A DNA stretch of 64,000 nt from Saxidomus purpurata. Taxonomy: Eukaryota > Mollusca > Bivalvia > Venerida > Veneridae. The stretch spans positions 5,972,080-6,036,079 of the forward strand of contig JAFMSR010000017.1 of assembly GCA_022818135.1 (NCBI GenBank). The letters run 5' to 3'. Positions 26,001-36,529 of the stretch are shown in pieces (the first letter of the stretch is position 1; each line of letters begins with the position of its first letter). Position numbers and translations under genes: made by a program. The notes beneath the pieces are model-generated. The model saw nothing but the letters and a program-made list of their open reading frames with translations. It had not been told where the DNA came from and ran no database searches.

Positions 26001-26724
26001 CTACATAAAAGTTAAAAAATGATCAAAGTAAAAATTTGGTTTCCGATGATTGTTCACATGATGCCTTAAAATTTAATGGAGGAAAAACGATGACAAGCAT
26101 GTTTATTAGCGTATAAATCAGCCTTTTACAAGCCTGTCCGAAAACACGACTTTTTTATGTCAAGGATGCGTAATGACAATATTCGAGTGTTAATAAATTC
26201 TTAGCATTCAATTTATCATCGGGTTATGAAGAAAACTCGAAGTTTCCCTTCTTGTTTCTATTATTTTAGAATTTCAGCCTAAACAGAAAAGAAAACTCGA
26301 CCATTAGTGAATGAAAATAACATATACATCATTCAAATGCATGCAAGAATGTTCATTTGCAGAACTATACGCAATTTCGGACATGAAAAATTTGGATACC
26401 TGAAATATATTCGAATATGCTATGGGAATATTCGAATATTAATTTCGGTGTTTGTTACCATCTTTAGTATCTATTGAAGAACATTTTAAGTGAGTGACAT
26501 GTACCCAGACTCGTGTGTTTTCCATTATTTCAGCGGAAGGGTTTGTACCGATGATGCCATACGGAAGAGGAATGGGAATGGGGAACCAGCCAGCTGGAGC
26601 TGTTGGTATTGGCCGAGGCATGGTGGCAGGTGCTGCTGGGCAGGGTCAGGCTGCCCCACCCCCTGGCTTCTGTGCACCAAAAGTTGGTACCAATAATTCC
26701 CCAGGGACGGATTTCAACTACTAA
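14069..26724 (+). CDS. gtsf1: GTSF1-like double CHHC zinc-finger protein, copy 1 (283 aa, 6 coding exons)
   Basis: Spliced coding exons: 14069-14179, 15957-16083, 16703-16804, 17831-17909, 18585-18826, 26534-26724 (stop TAA 26722-26724). Intron phases are 0,1,1,2,1, all with GT-AG edges. The exons total 852 nt, giving 283 aa. The start is the first ATG after a likely acceptor (ttttctgttgctag), conserved in copy 2. Domains: CHHC finger 1, C15-x5-H21-x9-H31-x3-C35; finger 2, C47-x5-H53-x9-H63-x3-C67 (U11-48K-type pair, diagnostic of the GTSF1/Asterix family); acidic motif NEDWD with W111; a Gln/Asn/Gly-rich tail with GRGRG, YGRGMG and GIGRGM. Family knowledge: GTSF1 proteins bind PIWI through tryptophans in an acidic linker, bind RNA through the fingers, and are needed for piRNA-guided transposon silencing. 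Odd points: the tail is much longer than in vertebrate GTSF1 (about 167 aa), and the 20-codon exon of copy 2 is absent here without breaking frame. Gene identity is secure; expression is unknown. Confidence 0.92.
14500..15067 (+). repeat. Tandem-core element fragment in GTSF1 copy 1 intron 1 (family B/E-like)
   Basis: Repeated units of about 150-160 bp with 'ccacaaggcctagagcttag', 'gtagcattg' and 'gtagacctc' end in 'ggtgagcgatatagggc' and 'cttggccctcttgtttt'. That end matches family B elements at 23977 and 57341. Degenerate units of the same type continue at about 15338-15730 and, in copy 2, at about 49860-50270. The open frame at 14287-14505 is a chance frame at the edge of this region. Confidence 0.6.
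16283..16434. mobile_element. 152-bp MITE-like element in GTSF1 copy 1 intron 2
   Basis: Perfect 15-bp terminal inverted repeats: gtttgtttcaggttt at 16283-16297 and aaacctgaaacaaac at 16420-16434. The corresponding intron of copy 2 (51378-51803) lacks it. No coding capacity. The short frame at 16211-16420 is incidental. Confidence 0.7.
16901..17259. mobile_element. 359-bp MITE-like element in GTSF1 copy 1 intron 3
   Basis: Terminal inverted repeats of 17 bp with one mismatch: aagctgctcgctctcag (16901-16917) and ctgagagggagcagctt (17243-17259). Copy 2 intron 3 reads straight from 'gtagaaagtaggtatta' to 'ttacatgtaaattttg', so the element is absent there. A second, diverged and inverted copy of the same family is at about 41160-41416. 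Confidence 0.7.
17300..17680 (+). repeat. 21-bp minisatellite in GTSF1 copy 1 intron 3
   Basis: About 18 copies of a 21-bp unit of the type gcctgtcacctctttctcagt. Because 21 is divisible by 3, long open frames appear in several frames on both strands (e.g. 17283-17867) and encode only a 7-residue period; they are not genes. A homologous array sits at the same intronic position in copy 2 (52066-52460). Confidence 0.9.
17684..17795 (+). repeat. Family A element fragment
   Basis: 'ttagaggtatggctttg' and 'cttaccatacttg' match the element at 22823-23541, and the fragment ends 'tcctactgacagctcctgtt', as that element does. It lies between the minisatellite and exon 4 of GTSF1 copy 1. Confidence 0.6.
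18075..18320 (-). mobile_element. tRNA-derived SINE, copy 1 intron
   Basis: Read on the minus strand, it has a tRNA-like head (ggtggattgctaagagtcg ... gggttcgtgacc, a B-box-like block), a body ending 'ggaacaggtgttaaatgcc', and a (caa)n tail. The same insertion is present in copy 2 (about 53932-54195), so it predates the segmental duplication. Confidence 0.65.
19252..19669 (+). mobile_element. tRNA-like/SINE-type insertion in intron 6 of copy 1
   Basis: Copy 2 reads continuously from 'ggttttccagtttt' to 'caaatgtctttgtaatttt' (about 55970-55985), while copy 1 has about 418 extra bases. Inside (19480-19560) is a degenerate tRNA-like module: A-box-like tagtgtagtaggttaag and B-box-like gatccgagttcaaaacc. 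Acceptor-stem pairing is poor, so it is a SINE head or tRNA relic and not a working tRNA gene. Confidence 0.55.
19763..19894 (+). pseudogene. Non-LTR retrotransposon C-terminal relic
   Basis: One open frame of 43 codons ends in TGA (19892-19894). It reads [20 protein letters not shown] then [10 protein letters not shown], the typical end of CR1/jockey-type ORF2. In copy 2 the same frame stops matching right after 'gtgcaacgtatat' (about 56107), because of a deletion there. Confidence 0.75.
19989..20755 (+). mobile_element. Non-autonomous tandem-core element, HINE-like (family D)
   Basis: Starts 'tttgtgtcgccctttcggag' and ends with the inverted partner 'gagggcgacacaag', the hairpin gtgttc-tact-gaacac (20730-20745) and ccatctagttt. 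The core has four direct repeats of about 163 bp (one shortened), each with 'aagatttcttcatcaaactt', 'gggtcatgatgcc' and 'gacagagttatgcccctttt'. Non-coding. Confidence 0.75.
20876..22296 (+). mobile_element. Family A tandem-core element, irregular copy
   Basis: Left end 'tttttagctcgactattcgg', right end 'agtagtcgggcgtgctgtc' followed by an imperfect hairpin and gctcttgtt. About eight core units of 160-165 bp match the clean array at 45432-46888, but this copy carries many single-base gaps and inserted C runs (20921-20940, 21371-21375, 21980-21999). Open frames on the minus strand (20888-21350) are chance frames. Confidence 0.75.
22300..22560. other. Low-complexity, possibly low-quality stretch
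   Basis: A long C run (about 22363-22380) is followed by T/A homopolymers and phrases such as 'aaaataaataaattttttttt'. Similarity to copy 2 resumes only at 'ctcagactgtttacaacatg' (22562; 56110). It may contain base-calling or assembly errors. Confidence 0.5.
22823..23541 (+). mobile_element. Family A element, 3'-degenerate copy
   Basis: Starts 'atttttagctcgactttta' with a 'gcgtcggcgttcg' run. It has three or four core units of about 155 bp ('tatggctttgaaacttacc', 'acagaattatgcccctttt') and ends 'tcctactgacagctcttgtg'. The 3' subterminal inverted repeat and part of the hairpin are missing. Confidence 0.65.
23977..25866 (+). mobile_element. Family B tandem-core element with nested insertion
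   Basis: The outer element starts 'ttttagctcacctgagc' and ends 'ctaggtgagcgatatagggccatcttggccctcatgtt', whose ends are inverted partners around hairpin gggcca-tct-tggccc (25844-25858). The outer core phrase 'gaggttgcatttttca' is interrupted at about 24376 by 'tttttagctcgtgtgg', the left end of another tandem-core element with a C-rich run (24430-24475). The outer core resumes near 25565 ('cttcatgaaacttggtcag'). Non-coding; lies in GTSF1 copy 1 intron 6. Confidence 0.7.
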
Positions 26725-27262
26725 TGGTGAGTTAATTTATACTAGTACCAATCTTTCAAATGGAAAACTATTAGAATTTAGATGATCTTCTGCCAAAGAC
26801 AGAGGGATATAAATTCACTGAATTTGCTTGTTGACATGAAAAAATAAGCATGACAGCACAACCAACTTTAAAGTAAAGGCTTACACTCAAGGAAGGTCAC
26901 ATAACTGGCGGTTCATTCATCTTTAAAACAGAGAGTGATACAACCATTATGTGATGAACTAAGATATCCATTCTCAGTTTGGTTTAGATTACATTTCTCT
27001 AGTTTACACTGAATGTAGAGTCCAGTTCTTTACATTTGAAGTAACTACTCTCCATAACTGCATATTGTGTCTCTGACCAGAACTCGCACACAGTAACAAT
27101 GAAATATCGAGGTCCCAGTCAAATTCCACTTACAGAATTTGATCTTGTCTCTGTCTTACTTTAAATAATTTCACAGTCTAGTTTTTTCCACCAGAAGAGC
27201 ACTACTCGTTTGTTTTGTTTGTGTTTTTTGATAAGCGATGAGTTTCATTTTCTCTTTTTCAG

Positions 27263-27384
27263 ACAACTTTGTGACAAGTGCTCATTCAACTTCCAGTATG
27301 ATCTCCTCATCTGTACATAGCCCATGTTTGTATGTTCCGTCTGTTGATTTTAGCTCATCATTGGATTTGAATGGGCATTTTTGA
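27263..27384 (+). other. GTSF1 copy 1 exon 8: 3' UTR exon with a conserved 40-codon open frame
   Basis: A strong acceptor (tctctttttcag) precedes 27263 in both copies. With the strong donor after the TAA of exon 7 (26726 | gtgagt), this exon is 3' UTR. It nevertheless carries an open frame ending TGA at 27382-27384 (NFVTSAHSTSSMISSS ...). That frame would be entered in phase 1 if a weaker internal donor at 26687 (gtacca) were used. No clear poly(A) signal could be fixed; ATTAAA near 27830 is a candidate shared with copy 2. Confidence 0.5.
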
Positions 27385-28379
27385 AGCTGCTAAGAAGATA
27401 TTCCTTACATTTTTTACGCAACCAATGTACATAGGTGTAAAAATGTTTTCCTTTGTTGTTATTGTTAGTTTGGAATAGTTTAGTTTACTGGTAGTGTTTT
27501 ATAGATTTTGTAAAAACTGTGGTAATGTTAATGAAAACCTTTACACTATTAACCAGGAGTGGTGGAAATAGAAGTGTAAGAGGAGACTGGTTCAAGGTTT
27601 GAAGATGCAAAACTTTAGATTGTACAGCTAACCTTTGGAGCCAGTCTCAAGATCTCATAGCTTCTGACTGGCTAAAAATGAGGTTGTTTGCAGAATTGAC
27701 CAATCACAAGATAAACACGAAAAATTAATCAAAGTTTTGTGATATGTGATAAAAAAGTACGTTTGGTATGAGAATAGTGAACTTATTTTTCGTTAACACA
27801 TGTACTGCAGATAATACATATAATTGAAGATTAAAACATCTGCATGGATGCTATCACTGACTTTGAAGTTCAGTTTTCACACAGCCCGGCACTCACACAG
27901 AATATCACAGTCTCTAAGCCAGAACAAATATACCATCAACAAGGCTTCACGGAAAAAAGGCCTTTGAACATTTGTTACATTATTCAGTAAAAGTTTATTG
28001 AAAAAAGCATTAATTGTTCATTTTGTCACCTTTTAAGGGGTGATAACTATTACAAACTTGACCACTACATTTTCCTGGGCAGAAACATGATTTTTGTTTA
28101 AGAATTATAGGGAACCATTGCAAAGGTAACAACAATTCAAAACAGTGCCTTTTCCGTATTTTGGCAATATTTGTGTAAAAAGGCATATTGTTACAACATC
28201 ACATTAAAATAATTTCAAGGAATGATATACAATGTACATGTATATCCAATATGTTACTTTGTTTTTACTTGACATAGAAAACTGAATTGTTCACATAAAA
28301 AATTTCTAATAGTGCAAGTTAAAAATATGTACATATACTGAATTCTGGACTTTTTATACCCAGGTCAAAATTAATTCTG

Positions 28380-28530
28380 CTTGAATGGTCTTGTGTGGGC
28401 TTACATTGGGAAAACTTCCTTTTGTAAAACACAAAGCCCAGAGTTTAGATATTTAGAGTGTAGCATTGTGTAAGTGGACCTCTACGAAGCCAGGTGAGAG
28501 ATATAGGGCCATATTGGCCCTCTTGTAATA
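28380..28530 (+). repeat. Family B 3'-end fragment, shared flank of copy 1
   Basis: 'gtagcattgtgtaagtggac' and the terminus 'ccaggtgagagatatagggccatattggccctcttg' match 59085-59265 in duplicon 2, so it predates the duplication. Confidence 0.65.
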
Positions 28531-28755
28531 ACTTTAAGCAATCAAATTTGGAAACAGTTTTCTGAGTATTGTTTTATACTCCATGCATATGTTATGACAC
28601 AAAAAATCTAGAATTCCATGTTTGCCAAAAACTGACAACTCTGCTTTGCAACCCTCACATATGCATATACATGTAAATAAGTTGTATTTTAGAATTTAGA
28701 ACTGATATAGATTAAACATTTCTTTGTATTAATATGTTTGTGTTATATTCAATGC

Positions 28756-29440
28756 CAAGTAGTGCAAGGTCCAGGTTTCGGGTCTCTAGGTCAAGGTCAC
28801 AGGGGCTCGGAATAGTAACATCTATTGATGCTAAATCTCCAAAACCCCTGGTCAGAATTTAATGATACTTCACACAAGTGATAAGTACAATGCCTAGTTG
28901 TGTATGGTACATGTTTCGGGTCTTTAGATCAAAGGTCAAGGTCACAGGGGCTCGAGATAGTAAAATCTTGTGGATGCTAAAATCTCCAAAACCCCTGGTC
29001 AGAATTTAATGATACATCACAGAAGTGTTAAGCGCCATGCTTAGTTGTGGTTGGTCCATGTTTCGAGTCACTAGGTCAAAGGTTTAAGCTCCCCAGTGGT
29101 GTTTTTGCCACTGACCGTTCCAAGGGCCCCCCACCCTGTGTTCCTTTAATTCGTCCCCTTTGTCCTCGTGTGTTTGCTTTGTATGCTAGTGGTGTGTGTT
29201 GTGAGTGCTTGCGCACCCCTCTCCCCCCCCCCCCCCCCCCCCCCGCTGTGTGTGTTGGTGGTGTGCCTTCTGGGTGCTGTGGGGCTCGTTTTGGGAGGCT
29301 GCGTTTTTGGTATGTGGCTTCCCTGTTTGATTTTTTTGTTTTTAGGTCACAAGGGGCTTGAGATAGTAAAATGTGTGCTTTAAATCTCCAAAACCCCTAG
29401 TCAGAATTTAATTTTACTTCACATAAGCCTCAAGTTATGC
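28756..29440 (+). repeat. Tandem units with an internal foreign insertion
   Basis: Units of about 150 bp share 'gtttcgggtct', 'aggtcaaggtcacaggggctcg' and 'ctccaaaacccctggtcagaattt'. The third unit is interrupted at about 29084-29347 by a C- and GT-rich segment (ctccccagtggtgtttttgc ... poly-C at 29221-29245 ... gtttttagg). The proline-rich open frames there (29047-29383) are not genes. Confidence 0.6.
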
Positions 29441-29729
29441 AGGTCTAATAATTAATGCATCAACTATTACATAAATTTTATATACTGTGTCAGTGGGGTG
29501 TTGATCACCTTCAGTGATGTATAGTTCTAGTTAAGCTGAAATTGTATGATTGCCCTGTATTTGTCATTTGTTGTCTGTATGTGGCTTTTAGCAACATTTT
29601 GAAAGTATTCAGGCAGCTATGTTTAAACTTGAATCAGATTCTTTCAAATTTGACTGATCTATGCAAAAGTTTTGTTTCCATTACAACATGGGAGAAAATC
29701 TCTTATGAGCTTCTTGTCAGAACAAAATG

Positions 29730-31390
29730 TAAACATTCTCGGACCGATTTAGAATAGCTTTTCAGAGTTGTGAATCAGTTTTTGAAGTCAAAATTCGGTC
29801 CAGAACCGAAAAACCGAGGATTATCTAAGCCTTTGTATCAGACCCCCACCACGACAAATAAAGAGTGTCCATACGTCAAATGACATATTTTTTTGTTTTG
29901 GTGCTGATTTGTGAGGAATGTAGGACATTATCCCCTAGGGCAATATCCCCTTGGTTCAATTTTGCATAGGAGGACAGTAACCCCTTGATGATTTTGCAAA
30001 GGAGGACGTTATCCCCTTGATGAATTTGCAAAGGAGGACACTAGCCTTTTCTATAGTTTACATATTGAGACATAAGCTCATTCATCCTAGGACTATAGCC
30101 TTTTGAAACATTCTTTTTTAATGTAATTATTACTGAATTTGTAGAAGATTTGTGAGAGTTTTACCTAATTCCATGCACAAATAAACGTTTGTTAAATGTA
30201 TTTATATTTATAAAATAATATTCGTTCCTGCGCTGTTTAACGTCTTATAGACAACAATTTCTTGTTTGTTGGACGATGGCAGCGCTGAAAAGGATGTTAT
30301 ATCGATTCTAACATAACCTTACATCACAACAGGTGAATTAATGCAGTGTTATTTTCTACAAGTATACATTTTTTTAACGTCATGCGGCACAATATGACGT
30401 TTTTCTTTCGGTTCCCGTGTTGTTTATTACATATTCTAACACAAGCGGCTGCTTTTCCTATATGAACATAATATTATAAGGAAAAGCCTGTATTTTATTT
30501 TACGAAAAATAAGCATGGTTTAAGGAGAGTGCCTTAAAATTGACGTACCAAGAGGTGACGTATTCTCAAGCGCGTCCAATATCATATCTCGCGTGTAACT
30601 TGCAGTGCTACTACAATTTAAATAAAGTTCGGGAGTTTCAAAGAACATAATTATTTAGAATCGAATAATAAATTTTTCTGAAATCTATCGTGAAACTACT
30701 ACGGACCTTTTTTCAGTTCTGTGTAAAATAGCATAAATAGTGCTACGCACTCGTTTGAATTTACGCTCCAAATTCGGGCAATATCCATTCAAAGATATCA
30801 AACAGTAACTATTATTAAATACAAACTTATTTTAGTTTAGAGGGTCATCTAATACCGGATAAAATATAAATAGCAAATACCTGACTGACATTATGCGAAC
30901 AGCAAATTTTTAGAACCAAACAAAGTAGCCAAAATATACGCGGGTTAAAAGAACGTACGTTCTCCGGTTTCAGGAAGTTATGCCCACAATGTTTTCAAAA
31001 ATCTTGGAGAAATCGTATTGTTTGTCACGTAAGAAATTTTTGCATGTTTCTTATATATTTTTGACTCCAGGGTGTCAAATTTCTCATTGTCATGACTTGT
31101 TTAGGTTATCCTGAATTTCTCGGCTAATTGTTTTATGAACACAAGGTGCAATGTGTATTCTAAGATATGTGCTGTTTACTTTTTTTGACCGGGGTATTCG
31201 AAAAAATAATATTGTAGTGTCGGATCTTCCGTATACAAATCTTTTTACACTCATTCGATCCTGGATGCATTTTCATACTGATATTACCTTAATCGATTTC
31301 TTTATTCACATATAATTTTTAGGTTTAACACCGTTGTCAGTTATGTCAATACAGTAACCAGTTAGCTATGAATAGCCATCCCTAGACGGC
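29730..31390. other. Single-copy intergenic DNA; short 32-34-bp tandem repeat inside
   Basis: About three and a half copies of a 32-34-bp phrase (ccccttgatgattttgc / aaaggagga) lie at 29925-30060. Otherwise no coding signal is visible. Confidence 0.5.
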
Positions 31391-32130
31391 AACAGTCAAA
31401 TAAACGGTCATATATTAGAACAAGTAACTCTATCTTGAGTATTTAACACTGAGTTACTGCCATTTTTTCTTTTTGCTTGCTAACAGGACCATAATTTGAA
31501 AACTACTGGTTGAAATTAAATGACAACCTCATACAATGGTCAAGTTCTATGTCAGAAAGGAAGTACCACCGTACTACAGGAATCATAACATTGGACCCCC
31601 AAAGTTATTGCCCTTTGTTACTTTTCCTTGTCCAGTGCATTATTCTACACATATACTACTGTTTGGAATTAACAATACAATTTCAAACAATGGTCAATTT
31701 TAAGTTTTGAAATAATTGAGGAACTGCATAGTTGCACAGGAGACCATAACTCCATCTTGACTAGATTACAGTAGTTATTGCCCTTTCTTATTTTTTCCTT
31801 GTCCGGTGACATAACGCGAATAGTTCTTGTTTCAAAGGAATGTCAATACAACTTCATAGTCAATGGTCAAGACAGGGTGGTTTTAAATGACTTAGTATGT
31901 CCAGAACTTGAATGAACAATGCGAAGTTTTTCTTGTTGTTTTTCTCATTAAAAGAGTGTATCTGCCATTTGTAATTTTTACTTATCCGAAAATCATAATT
32001 TATATGCTATGGGTAAAGCTGGAAGCTTCAATATGACTTCAAATCAATAGGTCCAAGGCATTTCAATTAAAAGAAGTGCTGTTTGTACAAGAACCATATC
32101 TCTATCTTGACAAATTACGTAGTTATTGCC
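31390..32130 (+). repeat. Degenerate tandem-core element
   Basis: Repeated phrases 'aggaccataa', 'caatggtcaa' and 'agttattgccctttgttac', with a terminus-like 'gaatagttcttgtttc' near 31830, resemble the core and end of the HINE-like families. Boundaries are not resolved. The frame at 31510-31710 is incidental. Confidence 0.5.
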
Positions 32131-35100
32131 AAGAACAATATCTCTTACGATATAATGTTTGCTCACATGGTATTCTTTTACGTACAAACTTCCTCAGTTT
32201 AAACAGCTTGTCTTTTGGGGGTATTAATCATTTAGTGATAGCAATCTAGTTTATTTTGCAAGGCAGTTTTTTAAAACCAAGAAGATATTCGGAAGGACCT
32301 CTTGTATGTCGGAATACCCGACATACTTTGTCCATGAACTGACTATAGCCAGTTATAATTATCGTTATGATTAACGTTGCCTTGAATAAAATACTGCACG
32401 TTCTTCAGACTGTTTCAGGTAACCAGTACATTTATTTTCGTGACATTCGGATACCACCAATAAAATTCAAATATTCTCATAAAGTATTCGGTTAAATAGA
32501 TATACCGCTTTAATGTATAAAAGAGATAAAGTCGTAGGCATTGTTAGATAATAAGGGGAAAATAACTTGTTACCTTAATCATCCAAATAATAAATTGTAC
32601 CTGTTATTTTAACTTGTCCAAATTATATGGCCTTTGGTATATTTCTATAGTCGCTGAAGGCGCTGGATTTGATTTGTGTATTCGAAAATATGTGTTCTTT
32701 GTTTTGTTAGTGAGGGCTCCTTCAGCGAATTTTCAATTAGTACTATACCAATTGGATAATAAAATATAGAAATAGAAATGCAATACTGTTTTAAATACAT
32801 ATTCGGATAGAAATTGTCTCTGTTTATATTCCGGTAAATATATTTGACGCGAATTTCAGTAGCCTAATAAAATACTTCACCTTGTTTTCCAAATCAATGC
32901 AAGGGCTCTAGACCAAATCCCCTTAGGATAACTGTCACTACAATATTTTAATTACGGGAGCCGAAAACAATGAATGAAAACGTTAACGCAATCACAGATG
33001 CTTCCTTATTCTACTTACTACTGATCGCGTTTATGGTACAAGTATATACATGCAAGTTTGAAACAAACGATTTCCTTCAAATCCACTTGTACTGTTTATG
33101 TTAGTTTCTGAATACCGATCGCCTTCACTGACATAATCCCCGCTGTAAAGTAAGGGTACCCCTTGTTTTATATTTTATGTACTTAGATGAGTAAACCTAC
33201 TAAATAACTTCATGTATATACTATAGCTATGTATGATATCTTGACTGAAGGTTTCCCGAAATGCATGGAATTTCAAACGAAGCCACTATTTGGTGCTATT
33301 TTATTCACAAAAGTGTTTCGCATTGGAAAAACAAGTTAGTCTATTCTTAGTTACACCATAGTTTTAAATATCGATTGCATTTTATAGTGATTCAAATCTT
33401 GTATTGTTGATGCGTTCCGATGACAACCTGGGACATGAATATGCCTGGGTCGCGAATCAATTCAATTATTATTTCTCGTTGTCCATGTCTTGTTTAGGTT
33501 AGACTCTGAACCGAGCAAAGCTGTGTTTTGGCCGCGATATGCACAATCACTGCATGCAAAAGCGTCTATAAGGGGTTAATTGATATGTGCGGACCAACAA
33601 TATGCTTTATCTAAAATGCCACTTTTATGGAACGGAATATGTAATGAGACCAGGAAGAAACATTGTTCAAATGTTTTTCGGCTCTTCCCGGATATGAATG
33701 TATTTTAACATAGCTCATTCTATCCCTTTCAGGCTTACATTCTGAGTTAATTGCAACTACTTTAAATGATACCTCTATGAAATATAACAAATCGTTTAGG
33801 TTCTAACATCGATTACGTATCCCAACCTTTTATTTCAGCATGAAGCGCGCTCGCAATAGGAACGCAAACTAACCTCGCCCAATGGTCCCCCAGAATAATC
33901 ATATAGCACAGGAATGTTTGATATGTAAGTCCCTTGACGCAAGTCATTTGAATATAATTTTGATGGAATGCATAAGAGAATGTGTAAGCATGAGCGTCAA
34001 TATTTTAGGCATGATTATACCTTATTGATAGATACCAGTAGATATTCCATTCTTTAATTTCTTTTACAGGACATTTGTTGTCACAGAAACTCCAAAACAT
34101 ATGTTCTTGTTTCAACAAGGTGTTTATATGGCAGGCGTTAAGAAATCGTATTCGGTAGGGTGTATATTTATATAAATCGTCACTTAATTTGTTCCAGATC
34201 TTGAAAATTATACATCGCGGTTCTTGTTCGGACGTTTACTTTGTTATATTTAAAAAAAGTTTATCTGATGCAAAAATTACAATTTTTCATTGAGACAATA
34301 CATATTTAATGTCTGCATGGACATAGGGTAAAGAATCAAGAAGCATAATTTGGGATTCCATATGCTGACTGACGTCCGTATTTTGTATTTGCAACTAAAA
34401 CATTGTTGTTTGATACGGTAAGTAAATTCTATTTGCACAATATAGGATTTTCACTGTAAGTAACTCAAGAACTGAAATGTTATGTTTTAATAATATTTTT
34501 GCTACAAAACATTTTTAAAACAGGCCCAAAAGGTATAACAGTAATTTGACCCTGTATTATGTCAAAAACCACCAGACTATAGTTTATGCATGGTATCCGC
34601 CTCTTCTTCTTACGTGATGATTAATTTTGCCTTGAGATACAAGTTAACTGAAGCATTTTTATACTGTTCCAGGTAACCTTTGTATTTATTTTACACCTGA
34701 CAGTCATGGATTGCACCAATAAAATATTCAAATTCCATTCCATTATAGTATCTGGTATATCAATTTACACGCTAATATTATGATTTAAACAGCTAACTAG
34801 TCTTAGTGTCTGTTTAGAATAATAATGGGGACATTCTATAAAAGGTTGTTATCCTACAATCATGCAAGTATCATACATGTAACGGTTAAGTCATACATTT
34901 ATATGCAATAATATGTTGTGCCCTTTGAATCTTTTGTATTGATTTAATGAACCAGAGGGCTTAATTGGAACATGAATAATATTGTATTCGATTCAATTCG
35001 TAACTGAATTTCTAATGAAAGTTACACGGTGCAACTAATATCACTTTTAAACAGCTACGCTGTCCTCAAATGCTATTCCTCTTTACCTTAAAGCGCTTTT

Positions 35101-35970
35101 AATGTTAACTTTCCAGACAAAGGAAGTAACTTTCCTGAAATGTCTAAGTAACGTCTTTCGACTATAAAAGGGAAGTCAATATGCACTTTCTACGCTTGAG
35201 ACAATAATCATGTATTAAAGGCCTTGCTTCGAATCTTTTCCTGTAATATTGAATAAATTAAAGGCTGCTCGATGGAAAAAGGAGTAATCATTGATATGGT
35301 ATGTAAAAATTATTTTACGAGTTTTTAAATAATAAAAAGGATGGGTCTAACATGAAATAGCGTGCTGTTCAAAAAGTGACGTTAGTGGCAATGTTTGAAG
35401 CACAACCGATAAGGATATCAAAACAATAAAATTGGATTTCCATCAGAAATATCTTCATTTATGCACAGTGTAAATTTTATGAGAAAACTCAAAAGATTTG
35501 AGGCGCATATCACCTTAAACATTATTCTAGTACATGGTCTTTTTACATTTTTTATTTTTATTTTTATGTATTTCTTAAAATATTCATACTTTTACACAAA
35601 GTATAGATTTATTCTGTTCAAATGACTGGTTCATATAAAAATCAACGATATTGACTATTGATTTAAGTGTAGATATGTTTTAATGCAGAATGATAAAATA
35701 ATATTATTTTTCTAATATATCTAATAAAAAGCATTTATATTTGTCCAGCGAAAATTGTATCATCGAAACACGTAAGAAAATGTGTAAAACTACATAAATA
35801 AAATTCTAATTACAATTTAGTCGATGATTTTTATTAACTGCCTTTTCCATATTGAAAATGCATTCTTTATCCTATTTCAAATGATACCAGATGACTGTCC
35901 TTGCTCACGCAATGATACGTAGCTCATACAAAATAAGGTTTATCTAGCGAAAATGTCCCCGACATCAAAT
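32130..35970. other. AT-rich intergenic DNA, nothing recognised
   Basis: No open frame above the background, no tRNA-like module and no repeat pair that I could see. Confidence 0.4.
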
Positions 35971-35979
35971 CGACGTTAC

Positions 35980-36180
35980 ACAGCTCCGAATTATCGTTAA
36001 GGTGTCGGCCGCTCATCACGGAGGTTGCGGGTTCGAGCCCCACTGGGGTCACGACCGTACTTCCTCATATGACACCAGTACTGGTTTTTCAAGGAAGCGG
36101 ACTCGAGAGTGACTCGATAAGCTACAAGCTTTCTTCACAATCGAGCTAAAATAAATTAATATAAACTAAATAAATAAAGC
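35980..36180 (+). mobile_element. tRNA-derived SINE
   Basis: A perfect B box, gcgggttcgagccccac, is preceded by a degenerate A-box region. The body runs 'cacgaccgtacttcctcat', 'gacaccagtactggttttt', 'ggaagcggactcgagagtg', with the tail 'ctaaaataaattaatataaac'. The same 3' part recurs at 63293-63362. It resembles the V-SINE type widespread in molluscs (RUDI-like); that naming is tentative. Confidence 0.75.
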
Positions 36181-36529
36181 GTCAATTTTCGACCAAGTCA
36201 TGACTTAAAGACAACACTTAAAAGGCTACATGCCCAATCAGGGTCAATTTTCATCCAGTGGTCATGATTTGAACAATCTTGGTACAGGTCCACTAGGCAA
36301 TGCTGCATGCATAATATTAAGCTATGCCCAGAAATAATATCGCATTTTTTGAGCATTTTTTGTATTTTGACCTTGAAATGACCTTGACCTTTAGGTGGAC
36401 ATTGTTGTATGTCCATTTGATGTACATTATAAATTGAATAATATAGATGCAATTACTTGGCATTATATTGATAAATAAAACAGCCACATGTGGACATAAA
36501 ATTTCATTGAATTGGTCATTTATGACAAT

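Larger units (their letters stand above)
13715..29728 (+). repeat. Segmental duplication, unit 1 (carries GTSF1 copy 1)
   Basis: Collinear similarity with 47495-59727 begins about 'gatctgcctacatgaacttct' (13752 and 47520) and ends about 'gagcttcttgtcagaacaaa' (29707 and 59700). All GTSF1 exons, flanking intron edges and about 2.3 kb of 3' flank are shared. Unit 1 is about 16.0 kb and unit 2 about 12.2 kb. The difference is mobile DNA gained or lost inside introns, above all intron 6. Confidence 0.85.

Noticed and set aside
29047..29383. Proline-rich protein-coding frames
   Set aside because: Driven by a poly-C run inside a repeat; two overlapping frames are equally open.
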